DNA of 49,765 nucleotides from Kiritimatiellia bacterium. Lineage in GTDB: Bacteria > Verrucomicrobiota > Kiritimatiellia > RFP12 > UBA1067. The DNA is taken from positions 1 to 49,765 of the forward strand of contig JAKSOZ010000011.1 of the NCBI GenBank assembly GCA_024405265.1. Direction: 5' to 3'. Below, piece by piece: positions 15,631-26,200 of this stretch. Position 1 is the first letter of the stretch. Each line of letters starts with the position of its first letter. A program made the position numbers and the translations under genes. The notes below the pieces were generated by a model. The model did no database searches. It worked only from the letters and a program-made list of their open reading frames with translations, and was not told the DNA's origin.

Positions 15631-16052
15631 CTTTTCATTATTAAATTACTGACCTCGCGCTTCACAAGTTCGAGAAGCGCCGCTTCCCAAGGATCGTCTT
15701 CTCCAACGATAAGCGCCGCGCTCTTATCCATCGAAGCGATAATATCCGCTTTAAGTTTTTCAACGACGTCCTTAAGACGACCGTCCACAACTCGCTCCGA
15801 ATAATTGTCGCTCTTCAAATTACAACCGCACTCGAAGACTTGGATCATCCCTACCGGGCGATAGACTTTCGGCTTCATCGCCTCAAGCCGTCCCTCGCGG
15901 ATACGAATTCGATAGGGGTTATCTTCAAGTTCGGAAACGAAGTGATAATTGATAAAAGTTCCTTCCGGAGTATTGATCGAACGCGACGGAGCCAAGATTA
16001 TCTTGGCGTTTTTCTCAGCGTAATAACGATCGAATTCAGCGCACTTGCTCAC
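15627..16052 (-). CDS. Conserved-looking hypothetical protein in the ileS-rimO gene string
   Basis: A 141-residue cytoplasmic-looking protein that I do not recognise. It has no signal peptide or membrane helix. A beta-rich first half (IILAPSRSI, FINYHFVSELEDNPYRIRI) contains FECGC; the second half is helical and acidic (DVVEKLKADIIASM, EDDPWEAALLELVKREV). It overlaps the HAD gene upstream and parA downstream by four bases each (ATGA), which strongly supports that it is translated. Its place directly before parA might suggest a functional link, but there is no sequence evidence for one. Confidence 0.75.
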   Translation of the reverse strand: MSKCAEFDRYYAEKNAKIILAPSRSINTPEGTFINYHFVSELEDNPYRIRIREGRLEAMKPKVYRPVGMIQVFECGCNLKSDNYSERVVDGRLKDVVEKLKADIIASMDKSAALIVGEDDPWEAALLELVKREVSNLIMKR

Positions 16053-16708
16053 TCGAACTCCTTATCTATATCAATCTCGGAAAGCGAGCTCACCTTCCAA
16101 GTCGCACCGGCATAATTTTGCCGAACGGCGCTCGTCCCTCTATCAAGCGCAATCACTTTCATCCCGGCTTGAAGGCCCGCCGAAACACCGACTGTCGAAT
16201 CTTCGATAACGACGCAAGCTTCCGGCTCTACATGTAGAATCGAGGCCGCCTTCAAATATCCCGACGGATCCGGTTTCCCTCGCTCATATTCACCCGCGCC
16301 CAAAACCAGCGAAAGATCGTTTTCGATTCCGCAGAGCTTGGCCGCAGCGATAATATCGTCGTGAGGAGAACCGGAGACTATCGCACAAGGCGCGAAAGTC
16401 GATACTTTCTTCAAAAACTCAATCGACGGCGAAATCTTCATCGCCTCTTTATCGGTCGCGTACTTCAGATAATATTCACGCAGAATTACCGCGTCTTCTT
16501 CGCACGTAGTATTGCCGAGCATCGGGAAGCGGGCATGCAAATCACGGTCGATATCTAACCAACTACGTCCGATAACGGTCGGCAGTATGGAATCAAGCGA
16601 CACCTTAGCGCCGCGATCGTTTACCATATCGACGATCGCGCGCGCCCAAAGCGTCTCGGTATCGACTAAAGTACCGTCGAGGTCGAATAGAAAAGCGCCT
16701 ACCTTCAC
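16049..16708 (-). CDS. HAD-superfamily phosphatase, beta-phosphoglucomutase-like
   Basis: A protein of 219 residues. Motif I is [11 protein letters not shown] (Asp9, Asp11), followed by a helical cap. Motif II is [10 protein letters not shown], motif III is the lysine of [13 protein letters not shown], and motif IV is [18 protein letters not shown]. This is the standard layout of the PGMB/phosphoglycolate-phosphatase group. It hydrolyses or transfers a phosphate on a small molecule; the exact substrate cannot be told. ATGA overlaps join it to the YchJ-like gene before it and the unknown gene after it. Confidence 0.9.
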   Translation of the reverse strand: MKVGAFLFDLDGTLVDTETLWARAIVDMVNDRGAKVSLDSILPTVIGRSWLDIDRDLHARFPMLGNTTCEEDAVILREYYLKYATDKEAMKISPSIEFLKKVSTFAPCAIVSGSPHDDIIAAAKLCGIENDLSLVLGAGEYERGKPDPSGYLKAASILHVEPEACVVIEDSTVGVSAGLQAGMKVIALDRGTSAVRQNYAGATWKVSSLSEIDIDKEFE

Positions 16709-17214
16709 TTGTCCTTACCGCAGCACTTTTTATACTTCTTGCCGCTTCCACAAGGGCAAGGATCATTGCGCCCGACCTTAGGCTCTTCACGCACGGTCGG
16801 CTTCTCGCCTATAAGCTCTCCGTCCGCGAACTTCCAACCGCCGTCTTCCTTAACGAATTGAGAAATCTCGTGATGATTGCAGAACTCACCATTCGCGGTA
16901 TAGAGCGCGCGGAATTCGACGACGCCTTCCTTATCGGCGGCGAGTCCCTTCTCGGTCTTGATGATTTCAAGGCCATGCCACTCGGCCGCGCGGCTCCATG
17001 CTTTCGACGCTTCTTCGTCGAATTCTTCCTGGATCGCGTGAGTCGAGCTCGAGCGAAGGAAATCGATCGCTCCGATAACATAAGAGGTATAACGAGCGCG
17101 CATCAACGCCTCGGCGGTTTCGGCCTTCTTTTCGCCGTTGATGATCGCTTCACAACATTCCGAGTAAGTCTTACCCGACTTACAAGGACACATATCGGTT
17201 TTGTTGATGTTCAT
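16705..17214 (-). CDS. YchJ family protein with two SEC-C zinc motifs
   Basis: A protein of 169 residues with a zinc-binding SEC-C motif at each end: [13 protein letters not shown] at the N-terminus and [17 protein letters not shown] at the C-terminus. Between them is the YchJ central domain ([47 protein letters not shown]). The biochemical role of YchJ proteins is not established; SEC-C motifs bind zinc and can bind SecB or ribosomes. The start at 17214 lies 35 bases inside the end of lnt, and the stop overlaps the next gene as ATGA. Confidence 0.92.
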   Translation of the reverse strand: MNINKTDMCPCKSGKTYSECCEAIINGEKKAETAEALMRARYTSYVIGAIDFLRSSSTHAIQEEFDEEASKAWSRAAEWHGLEIIKTEKGLAADKEGVVEFRALYTANGEFCNHHEISQFVKEDGGWKFADGELIGEKPTVREEPKVGRNDPCPCGSGKKYKKCCGKDK

Positions 17215-18748
17215 AGGTGTATTTTACCACAATTATGGCTAATATGAGAAGTGAAAAAGCTATGAAAAGCGGTTTATCGCCGAGCTTCACGTAAACGGTC
17301 GACCCCTCGCGTAAACGGACTTTATCGACCATCGAGCCCTTCCCATCGACCAGCGGCTCACCTCGCTCGTCGATAATCCAGTTCGCGCGGCCGTCCGGAG
17401 AGACGGTTCCGGAGACGCCGGAGTTCCCGACGCGAACGACGTCGAGGCCGGTTTCGACCGCTCGCGCGGTAGCTACCGCGGCATGTTGACGAGCTTCGAT
17501 CGACTCGGAGAACCAGCTGTCGTTGGTAATGAAAACGAGAAGCTTCGCGCCCATTTCCGCGAGGCGGCGAATCTGAGCGGAGTCGGTATCTTCATAACAA
17601 ATCGCAAGCCCTAGCTTCTCGCCTTCGAAGTCGAGAGTCTTCAGCTTCCCGCTCGTGCAACTGCCGACCGGAGCGAGCTTCTGCAAGGCGGGGATAAGTT
17701 TATCGCCGGGAATGAATTCGCCGAAAGGTACCAGATGAACCTTATCGTAAGTCCGAAAACCGCTATCGGTATAAAGCGCCGCGCTGTTGAACTCTTTCTT
17801 TCCTTCGAATTTCGCGCCGCCCGCGATGACTGCGCGAGCTCCCGAAGCCTCGCGCAGTTCTCGGGCGAAATCGATGGCACGCGTGGAGTTGACTCGACCG
17901 AACTCACACATCGCGCTCTCGCTTAAAATCAGAAGATCAGGACGAACGTGGCTGACGAACGAGACGAGATTCGAATATACTTCCTTAGGATCCTCGTCCT
18001 TTTCTTCGCTGAAACAACAAGGGAAATTGCGCTGAAGAAGGCCGACCTTGAGCTCGGAAGCGGTTTCGGACAAGCGAACCGGGAGCTGATACAAAGCCCA
18101 GATAAGAATGAACGGAAGCAACGTCTCCAAGGGTCTCGCGGCCTTGGGGAGAGAGGGATCGGGCTTCCACATACGCTCGGCTATCGAAGCGATCGTACCG
18201 TTCAAGAGAATCACGACCGCCGAACAAAGATATACGCCGCCGAACGCCGCGGGAGATCCGAAGCCGTTCGTAATCGCCACGACGCCAAGTTGATTCCAAG
18301 CGAAACCGCCGCCGAAGCGCGAACGAACAAGCTCGAGACCGCACCAAAGAATCGGTTCGACGAGGAGAATCGTCAAAATTCGATAACGATAAGCGCGAGG
18401 ACGAACCCAGGTCCAAACTACCGAGCTAAGAAAACCGAACGCGGCGAAATACAAAGCGCAGTATAACGCGAGCACTCCCCAACCCAATACGACGAGCGGC
18501 CAAGGCCCTCCGTTTTTAATGATCGCAGGCATCCAAGAGAGAGTCGCGACCCAGAAAAAGAGCCCTGAGAAAAACCACGCGAGCGCGCTCTTCTTCGCGT
18601 CGCTTCTGCGCGCGTACCAGATAAGCGGAGCGAGCGCGAATAACGCGTCGATCCCCTCGTTCATCGGCGCAAACGCGGCCCAAAGAAGGAATCCGGGAAG
18701 AATCCAGGCGAATTTAGCGAGACGAGAGAGGACTTGCGCGATCATCAT
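17180..18748 (-). CDS. lnt: Apolipoprotein N-acyltransferase Lnt
   Basis: A protein of 522 residues. The N-terminal half is hydrophobic with several membrane helices and the C-terminal half is a nitrilase-type domain. The catalytic triad is visible: Glu277 (LILSESAM), Lys336 ([12 protein letters not shown]) and Cys384 (LAICYEDT). A last hydrophobic helix follows ([17 protein letters not shown]). The enzyme adds the third acyl chain to outer-membrane lipoproteins, which supports a diderm cell with Lol-type lipoprotein sorting. It overlaps the U32 gene upstream by four bases and the YchJ-like gene downstream by 35. Confidence 0.93.
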   Translation of the reverse strand: MMIAQVLSRLAKFAWILPGFLLWAAFAPMNEGIDALFALAPLIWYARRSDAKKSALAWFFSGLFFWVATLSWMPAIIKNGGPWPLVVLGWGVLALYCALYFAAFGFLSSVVWTWVRPRAYRYRILTILLVEPILWCGLELVRSRFGGGFAWNQLGVVAITNGFGSPAAFGGVYLCSAVVILLNGTIASIAERMWKPDPSLPKAARPLETLLPFILIWALYQLPVRLSETASELKVGLLQRNFPCCFSEEKDEDPKEVYSNLVSFVSHVRPDLLILSESAMCEFGRVNSTRAIDFARELREASGARAVIAGGAKFEGKKEFNSAALYTDSGFRTYDKVHLVPFGEFIPGDKLIPALQKLAPVGSCTSGKLKTLDFEGEKLGLAICYEDTDSAQIRRLAEMGAKLLVFITNDSWFSESIEARQHAAVATARAVETGLDVVRVGNSGVSGTVSPDGRANWIIDERGEPLVDGKGSMVDKVRLREGSTVYVKLGDKPLFIAFSLLILAIIVVKYTYEHQQNRYVSL

Positions 18749-20895
18749 TTATCCCAACTCAAGTCGAGGCGCGTCGAGACTCCTTCAGGGAGATCGAAAG
18801 TGCGCGGCACCTTCTTCGTCGTCACCCAAAGTCCGCCGCGCTCGAAGACCTCGAGCTCAACCGGATTCGCCGCGGGAGTATTGAGCGAAATGAAAAGCGG
18901 CGTCGACTGCTGAGCAAGAAACTCGACATGATAACCCGACTCGGCGAGGAACTGTAAGTTCTCGCGCGTATTCTCGGGGCTCGCGACGAAACGCTTTACG
19001 CCCATCGAAGAAAGCTCCTTCAATGCGCTCAAGTTAAAAGCGTATAAGGTCCAGTCGGCGGTTATATCCTTTACTCCCAGGAGCTTCAGCATCCTCAAAG
19101 TCGCGAGATCGCTCGCCTCCCACTTCGTAAAGCCTTTCCGAATGAGGCCCTTAACGGCTACGCGGAGCTTGTTGAAGTCAGGCTCCTTCGTGTAGACGGG
19201 AGTCGCAAGGCGGTAGAGAGGTGTAGGTGTAGGAAGAAGGTGTAGGGCTAAAGGATCGATCGTGATGATGATCTCGTCGAAGTCGCCCGACGGGATCTTT
19301 TGACCCGCGTAAAGCTTAACCGTCTTCAACGTTTTGAAATCGATAGCCGAACACACGTCTTCCATTTCGCCGTTGTTCGCCCTTTCGATCGATTCGCGGC
19401 GCTTTTTCTCACGCTCCTCATCAAGCGCTTCGACGAGATCGCGCCTAAGATCGTTAAGAACGCTCATCGGCGCAAAGAGCTTCTCGGGATCGTTCAGCTT
19501 AAGCGTACCCAAACGATATTCGGTTTCGCCGAGCTTGGAAAACGCCTTCTTGACGCCCTCGTAGGTCTTGTCGGGATTCTTCGCTTTTTCAAGCGAGCAG
19601 ACGATTTCGTGGCCGTTCGCGACGATCTTGTCTTTAAGGAGCGTGACCTCGATATCGATGACCTCGCGCCCTTCATAATCGCTCGGACGGAAGCTCGGGA
19701 TCGGAAACGCGCGCTTGACGGCCTGTGAAGCGCTTTGATAGACCTTCATCCCGCTCTTAAGGTCGCGCGCGAGCTCTTCAGAGACCAGGATCTCAACGTC
19801 GGTACCCGCGAGGACTTCGAAAACGCTGCGACGCGAAATCGCCTGGCGCATTTCCGAAATGCCCATCCCGAGCGGCGTACCGCCATCGGACGCGGCGAAT
19901 TGAAGTCCATCGTGCTTTTCGAGCGCGCGAGAAGTGTGAAAACGAAGCCAAAGAAGTCCTTCACGATCCTTGGTGATGCGTTTGATGACGCCGATTTCCG
20001 CGCCGAGGTGGCCGAGCGAATCCGGATCGATCACCGGCTCCTTATTCGTTTTATCGAGATAAAGCTTCGTGGTACGGCGCGAAAAGACGGTTTCAAGATC
20101 GGAAGTCGTGACCCCGCGCGTCCCGTCCAAAAGTTGACGATAATATTTCGTGACCGAGGCGACGTAAAGTTCGCTCTTCATTCGCCCTTCGATCTTCAAA
20201 GAGACGACCCCCGAGTCGATGAGCCTTCGGACGTCTTCGCCGACGCGCAAGTCCTTCATCGAGAAAGCGAGCGTCTTTTTACCCTCTTCGTTTTCGTAAG
20301 GAAGACGGCAGCAATAGGGACACTTGCCGCGATTTCCGCTTCGCCCTTTCTCCATCGCGCCGAAAAGGCAAAGACCGGAAATCGAATAGCAAAGAGCTCC
20401 GTGAACGAAGACTTCGAGCTCGACCCCGGAGCGCTTCGAAATCGACTGAATCTCCTCGAGCGAAAGCTCACGCGCGAGAACGACGCGCTTGAAACCGAGC
20501 TCCTTCATCGCGAGGACGCCCTCGAGATTGTGGGCGACGAGCTGAGTGGACGCGTGCAGCTCCAAATCGGGGAAGTACTTGCGAGCTAAACGCGCGACGC
20601 CGATATCTTGAACGATAAGCGCGTCGGGCTTGATGTCGTTAAGCTCGGCAAGCGCTTCGATAACTCCCTCGATCCGATCTTCGTCGATAATCGTATTGAA
20701 AGTAACGTAAACCTTTTTGCCGCGCTTTTTCGCTACTCTCATCAAATCGCGAAGCTGCGAAGGCGCGAAATTATCGGCGAACGAGCGCGCCGAATAGTCG
20801 TTCAATCCTAAATAAACGGCATCCGCTCCCGCTTCGAACGCGGCGAGAGCGGTATCGAAATTACCGGCAGGAGAGAGGAGTTCCACTTCCATCAC
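18745..20895 (-). CDS. U32 family protein, RlhA/YdcP-like (putative rRNA hydroxylase)
   Basis: A protein of 716 residues. The N-terminus is typical of U32 proteins (LLSPAGNFDTALAAFEAGADAVYLG written here in part: LSPAGNFDTAL). The U32 signature is EVFVHGALCYSISGLC (162-176), followed by SGNRGKCPYCCRLPY with several cysteines. The long C-terminal part resembles the extra domain (DUF3656 type) of E. coli RlhA, which hydroxylates C2501 of 23S rRNA using prephenate. Early annotations call such proteins collagenases, which is probably wrong here. The cysteines could hold an iron-sulfur cluster. It is joined to its neighbours by ATGA overlaps. Confidence 0.87.
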   Translation of the reverse strand: MMEVELLSPAGNFDTALAAFEAGADAVYLGLNDYSARSFADNFAPSQLRDLMRVAKKRGKKVYVTFNTIIDEDRIEGVIEALAELNDIKPDALIVQDIGVARLARKYFPDLELHASTQLVAHNLEGVLAMKELGFKRVVLARELSLEEIQSISKRSGVELEVFVHGALCYSISGLCLFGAMEKGRSGNRGKCPYCCRLPYENEEGKKTLAFSMKDLRVGEDVRRLIDSGVVSLKIEGRMKSELYVASVTKYYRQLLDGTRGVTTSDLETVFSRRTTKLYLDKTNKEPVIDPDSLGHLGAEIGVIKRITKDREGLLWLRFHTSRALEKHDGLQFAASDGGTPLGMGISEMRQAISRRSVFEVLAGTDVEILVSEELARDLKSGMKVYQSASQAVKRAFPIPSFRPSDYEGREVIDIEVTLLKDKIVANGHEIVCSLEKAKNPDKTYEGVKKAFSKLGETEYRLGTLKLNDPEKLFAPMSVLNDLRRDLVEALDEEREKKRRESIERANNGEMEDVCSAIDFKTLKTVKLYAGQKIPSGDFDEIIITIDPLALHLLPTPTPLYRLATPVYTKEPDFNKLRVAVKGLIRKGFTKWEASDLATLRMLKLLGVKDITADWTLYAFNLSALKELSSMGVKRFVASPENTRENLQFLAESGYHVEFLAQQSTPLFISLNTPAANPVELEVFERGGLWVTTKKVPRTFDLPEGVSTRLDLSWDK

Positions 20896-22001
20896 TTAGT
20901 CCAAATTTCCAAAATACGCTTCTCGTAGGCAGAGGCATTCATCGTCGGCGTCGCCCATGTGTGAGTATAGTCGGTAGAATACTTGTCGTTGCCGAGATAG
21001 TGTTGAGCGAAAGGCCCGATGCCGATTTCGTTCACGCCCTCGACGCCGAAACGATTGAAGGCGAAAAGGAGCTTGCCGTCTTTCCAAGCTTGGAAGCGAC
21101 CATACCCCTCATTCTCATACTTGATCGTCGCGTCTGGAAGCGCAACGGCAATACGCGGAAGATGATCCTTTCCGGGACGCTTAAGCTCCATCAAATACGC
21201 GACCTCGCCCTTTATCTCGGGGAGATCGAAACCGCCCTCTTTGGAGAGCTCGATCGTCTTGGAAAGCTTAAATCCCTTCGCTTTCAAGTCATGCCTTATC
21301 ATCGAGCCGTGCTTTTTCGCGGGGGCAACGAGTTTCGGAGCTTTAATCGCCTTTTCGATAACCGCGGCAATCACGTCGGAAGTATGGTCGTGACCTTGCC
21401 AATTCGGGTGGAAAGCGTCGAGATAGTCCCCGTTCGCGCGTACGACCACGGGATTCAAGTCGGCGAGAAAGACATGATTCGCGGGAAGCTTCGCGACGAG
21501 TTCTTTGATTCGCGCATTGTAGTCGTTCACTTTTGCGGTATTGCCGGGCATATCGAGGATCGTGCAAGCGACGATTCTCGTCTTCGGATAGCGTTTCATC
21601 AACGTCTTAAGAAGCGTCTTATAACCGTCAAACGCTTTTTCGACGGGACAATTCCGCATAAGATCGTTCGTGCCGATCTTGAAGACGATAACGTCGATAT
21701 CTTCACCCGCCTGATCGAGCAAGGCTTCCATCGAATCGAGATAGCCCGCGCGGAAACCGTCGGACCAGATTCGCTGGCCCGAGATACCCGTATGCGACCA
21801 CCAACGTTCGGGGATTTTCGAGCCCTTTCCGTCGACGTTTTTCAGCGTTCGAAAGCCGACCGATTCAACCTCGAGGCCCTTCGCCTCAAGCTTTTGGCAC
21901 AAGGGAATACGGTAGTTGGCCAGATTGTTGCTGCCCTCGGTAATCGAGTCTCCGAGCGGCAGAATGCGCAACGTAGCGGCGAAAAGAGCGGTTAAAAGCA
22001 T
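20892..22001 (-). CDS. SGNH/GDSL-type esterase
   Basis: A protein of 369 residues with a short hydrophobic N-terminus (MLLTALFAATLRILPLGDS) that could be a signal peptide. All SGNH blocks are present: GDSITEG (Ser19), a central Gly block (SGQRIWSDG), GTNDLM and the catalytic DAFHPNWQGHD. The second part (about residue 240 on) is beta-rich, with sequence such as FDLPEIKGEVAYLMEL and a WATPTMNAS end, and may bind carbohydrate. A deacetylase or acyl-esterase on glycans is plausible. It sits between lysA (3-base gap) and the U32 gene (ATGA overlap). Confidence 0.87.
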   Translation of the reverse strand: MLLTALFAATLRILPLGDSITEGSNNLANYRIPLCQKLEAKGLEVESVGFRTLKNVDGKGSKIPERWWSHTGISGQRIWSDGFRAGYLDSMEALLDQAGEDIDVIVFKIGTNDLMRNCPVEKAFDGYKTLLKTLMKRYPKTRIVACTILDMPGNTAKVNDYNARIKELVAKLPANHVFLADLNPVVVRANGDYLDAFHPNWQGHDHTSDVIAAVIEKAIKAPKLVAPAKKHGSMIRHDLKAKGFKLSKTIELSKEGGFDLPEIKGEVAYLMELKRPGKDHLPRIAVALPDATIKYENEGYGRFQAWKDGKLLFAFNRFGVEGVNEIGIGPFAQHYLGNDKYSTDYTHTWATPTMNASAYEKRILEIWTK

Positions 22002-22004
22002 GAC

Positions 22005-23252
22005 TTAGAGTCCTTTGAAGTCGAGGGTCGCGAAGTAATCGTCCAAGGTCTCGGCGCGGCGAATCTGCGTAACCGAGCCGTCTTCTTCGAGCAGAAGTTC
22101 CGCCGAACGGAGCTTGCCGTTATACTGGAAGCCCATCGCGTGACCATGAGCGCCGGCGTCGCAAATGACGACGATATCGCCGCGCTCGAGAACGGGAAGA
22201 ACGCGCCCGATCGCGAACTTGTCATTATTCTCACAGAGGGATCCCGTCACGTCATAGGTCGTCGTATCGCCGGAGTTTTCCTTCCCCGGGACGACGATTT
22301 CGTGATAAGCGCCGTACAAGGCAGGACGCATGAGGTTAGACATGCAGGCGTCTAACCCGGCGTACATACGATACGTCTTCTTGATGTGGCGAACCTTCGA
22401 GACGAGATAGCCATAAGGTCCGGTGATCGAACGGCCGCACTCCATGTAGAGCTTGAGGGGTTTAAGACCGTTCTTGACGATAATCTCTTCGTAACCCGCC
22501 TTGATGCCTTCTCCGACGCGCTCGAGGCTCATCGCCGTCTGATCGGGACGATAAGGAATACCGATGCCGCCGCCGATATTGACGAATTCGAATTCGATGC
22601 CGACAGTCTCGGTAATTTCCTTAACGAGCGAGAAAAGGAGCTTCGCCGTATCGATAATATACTCGGGATCGAGCTCGTTCGAAGCGACCATCGTATGAAG
22701 GCCGAAACGCTTGCAACCGAGCGCTTTAAGTTTCGCATATCCCTCGAAAAGCTGCTCGCGCGTAAAGCCGTACTTCGCTTCTTCGGGCTTGCCGATAATC
22801 GCGTTACCGCCTTTCAAGGGGCCGGGATTGTAGCGGCAGCAAACGACTTCCGTAAGACCACCGCAAGCTTCGTTCGCGAAGTCGATGTGGGTAATATCGT
22901 CGAAGTTGATGATCGCGCCGAGTTCCTTCGCCTTCTTGAATTCTTCGGCGGGGGTGTCGTTCGAAGTGAACATGATCGACTCGCCGACGTTCCCGACCTT
23001 CTCCGCGAGGACGAGCTCGGCCATCGAAGAGCAATCGGAGCCGAAATCGAACTCTTTAAGAAGCTTCATGAGATAGGGATTGGGCGCGGCCTTAACCGCG
23101 AAATATTCCCTAAAGCCCTTATTCCATGAAAAGGCCTTTTTAAGGCGCTTCGCGTTCTCGCGAATCCCCTTCGCGTCATAAACGTGAAAAGGAGTCGGAT
23201 ACTTTTCGATAATCGATTCGAGTTTAGCCTTATCAAACGGTAACTTTCTCAT
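22005..23252 (-). CDS. lysA: Diaminopimelate decarboxylase
   Basis: A PLP-dependent group IV decarboxylase of 415 residues. It has the PLP lysine in YFAVKAAPN (Lys54), the glycine-rich phosphate loop GGGIGIPYRP, ECGRSITGPYGY, and a C-terminal CDAGAHGHAMGFQYNG for the dimer active site. These fit LysA, which converts meso-diaminopimelate to lysine. A related decarboxylase (for example carboxynorspermidine or another diamino-acid enzyme) is less likely but cannot be excluded without a tree. It is second in the string, 24 bases after ileS. Confidence 0.88.
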   Translation of the reverse strand: MRKLPFDKAKLESIIEKYPTPFHVYDAKGIRENAKRLKKAFSWNKGFREYFAVKAAPNPYLMKLLKEFDFGSDCSSMAELVLAEKVGNVGESIMFTSNDTPAEEFKKAKELGAIINFDDITHIDFANEACGGLTEVVCCRYNPGPLKGGNAIIGKPEEAKYGFTREQLFEGYAKLKALGCKRFGLHTMVASNELDPEYIIDTAKLLFSLVKEITETVGIEFEFVNIGGGIGIPYRPDQTAMSLERVGEGIKAGYEEIIVKNGLKPLKLYMECGRSITGPYGYLVSKVRHIKKTYRMYAGLDACMSNLMRPALYGAYHEIVVPGKENSGDTTTYDVTGSLCENNDKFAIGRVLPVLERGDIVVICDAGAHGHAMGFQYNGKLRSAELLLEEDGSVTQIRRAETLDDYFATLDFKGL

Positions 23253-23276
23253 AACTTCTCAAACCTCTTTGGTCTC

Positions 23277-26200
23277 TCAAACCTTCGAAACTTTAATCTT
23301 GGTGGGGTGACCATTTAAGTCGATAGCTTCGGCTTCATTCGCGGCGAAAACGACCTCGAGCGCGAGCGTCTCGTTCTTGACGTAATCGAGATGCGCCTCG
23401 AGCGAGGCCTTCATTTCCGCGTCGGCTTCGACGGTAATCGTGATACGCTGAGTGACTTCGAAATCGGCTTCCTTACGCATCGACTGAACGTTGGAGACGA
23501 ATTCGCGCGCGTTACCTTCCTGAATGAGCTCAGGGGTAAGCGCCGTTTCGAGACCGACGACGATCGAACCCGTATTCGCGACGACGAGACCTTCCTTCGA
23601 AGAACGAGTGACGATCACGTCTTCGGGGTCGAGCGCAATGCCTTCGATTTCGGTCGGCATCGTCTTCGACGCGGCGATTCCGGCGGCGACGAGCTTCATC
23701 TTCGGTCCGCACTTCTTACCGAGCGTCTTGAAATTCGCCTTGAAGCTGATGTTGCAAAGTTCGGTTTCATCGGCGATAAACTCGACCTTCTTGACGTTAA
23801 GCTCGTCTTCGATAAGTTCTTCAAGGCCCTTCACGTCACCACCCGCGAGCTTGAGCGCGGCAAGCGGCTGACGAACCTTGAGATCATTGTCGGCGCGGAG
23901 ACGACGACCGAGCTCGACGGCGGTCATAACGTCGGCCATGCGGCGCTCGAGTTCGAGGTCGCGCGCGGCGCCATTCGCGGTCGGGAAGTCGCAGAGGTGA
24001 ACGGATTCGGGATCCGACTCGCCCTTCAAGTTCGTGTAAATCTCTTCGGCGATAAACGGCGTGAAGGGAGCGGCGACCTTCGAAAGCTGAACGAGGACGT
24101 AGCGAAGCGTACGATACGCGGAGAGCTTATCGCCGTCGTTCGTCGACTTCCAGAAGCGACGACGCGAACGGCGAATGTACCAGTTCGTGAGATCTTCGAC
24201 GAACTTGACGAACGGACGAACCGACTTCTGGAGATCGTAGACATCCATCGCGGCCGTGACATCGTTGATCAACGTTTCCATCGAGGAAATGATCCACTTG
24301 TCGAGGACGTTCTCGCTATTCGGCTGAACGACTTCCTTATCGTGGAAACCGTCGACATTCGCGTACGTGACGAAGAACGAATACGCGTTCCACCAAGGAA
24401 TAAGGAGGTCGCGCATAAGCTGCTTTACGCCGTTCTCGGAGAACTTCAAGGACTCGGCCTTGACGACGGGCGAATAGATCATGTAAAGACGAATCGCGTC
24501 CGCGCCGTAGGTGTTGAGCATGAGGTTCGGGTCGGGATAGTTCTTAAGACGCTTCGACATCTTCTTGCCGTCCTCAGCCAAGACGAGGCCGTTGACGATG
24601 ACGTTCTTGTAGGGCGTTTCGTCGAAGAGGCATGTTCCGAGCACCATAAGCGTATAGAACCAACCGCGCGTCTGGTCGAGACCTTCGGCGATGAAGTCCG
24701 CCGGGAAGAACTTCGACGCGTCACCTTCGCCCATGTAGTGCTGCTGAGCGTAGGGCATCGAACCCGACTCGAACCAGCAATCGAGAACTTCGGGCGTGCG
24801 GTGATAGGTCTTACCGTCTTTCTTGATGACGATCTTGTCGATGAAGTGCTTGTGAAGGTCGGTCACCTTCTCTCCCGAGAGTTCTTCGAGTTCCTTCACC
24901 GAGCCGACGCAGATCATGTCTTCGGGATCGGCGTCGTTGATCCACACGGGGATGCAGCTACCCCAGAAGCGGTTACGCGAAATGTTCCAGTCGCGAGCTT
25001 CTTCGAGCCAGTTGCCGAAGCGCTTTTCGCCGACGTAATCGGGCGTCCAGTGAACCTTCGCGTTGTTCTTGGCGAGGCGCTCGTGGAGATCTTCGACGCG
25101 GACGTACCAAGCGTCGATAGCGCGGTAAATAAGCGGCGTATCGGTACGATCGCAGTAGGGATAGGAGTGGACGATGGTCGCCTGATGAACGAGCTTGCCC
25201 ATACCCTTCAATTGCTTGATAATGTCCTTATCGCAATCCTTGCAGAAGCGACCCTTATATTCGGGAATCGCGTCCGTACATTGGCAGGCGTCATCGAGCG
25301 CATCGACGAAAGCGGTCATGCCCGCGTCCTTGCAAACACGGAAGTCGTCTTCACCATAAGCGGGAGCGATGTGGACGATACCGACGCCGTCGTCAGTCGT
25401 GACGTAGTCGTCGTTAGTGACGCGGAACGCGCCTTCCTTGGCCTTATCGGCAAAATACGGGAAGATCGGCTCGTAGGTCGCGCCCTTAAGCTCGGTGCCC
25501 TTGAACTCGGCAACGATTTCATACTGATCTTCCTTCTTGAAGATCGCCGTTAGCCGCGCCTTCGCCATAATGTAAACGCTCTTCGCTTCGTCGGTCACGT
25601 CACGAACCGCGACATAATCGATCTTGGCGCCCGCGCACATCATGAGGTTTTCGGGAAGCGTCCAGGGGGTCGTCGTCCAAACGAGGAGATAGACGACCCT
25701 CTCTTTCGCGAGAAGCTCCTTCACGACCTCGCTCGTCGCGGTAAGCGCCTTGGTGCGAACGGTAACCGTCGGATCTTGAACGTCCTTATAGTTGTTACCG
25801 GCTTCGAAGTTCGAAAGCGGCGTCGAAAGCTTCCAAGAGTACGGCATGATGCGGTGAGACTTGTAGACGCGGCCCTGATTCCAAAGCTCACTGAACACCC
25901 ACCAAATCGTCTCCATGAACTCGGGCTGCATCGTCTTGTAGTCGTGATCGAAGTCGACCCAGCGCCCCATGCGCGTAACCGTCTTGCGCCATTCGCTCAC
26001 ATACTTGAGAACCATCGAGCGGCACTGCTCGTTGAACTTATCGATACCGAGCGCCTTGATTTCGGGAGCGCCGGCAACTCCGAGCGCGTCCTGCGCGAGG
26101 GCTTCGATCGGAAGGCCGTGAGTATCCCAACCGAAGCGACGCTCGACGTATTTGCCGCGCATCGTCTGATAGCGCGGGACGATATCCTTGATCGTGCCGG

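Noticed and set aside
18745..20895. Collagenase/secreted protease
   Set aside because: U32 proteins are often labelled this way, but there is no signal peptide, and the cysteine-rich signature plus long C-terminal part fit RNA-modifying RlhA-type proteins better.
23391..25553. 720-codon plus-strand open frame
   Set aside because: It is the exact antisense of ileS; third-position G/C bias removes stops. No RBS or family match.
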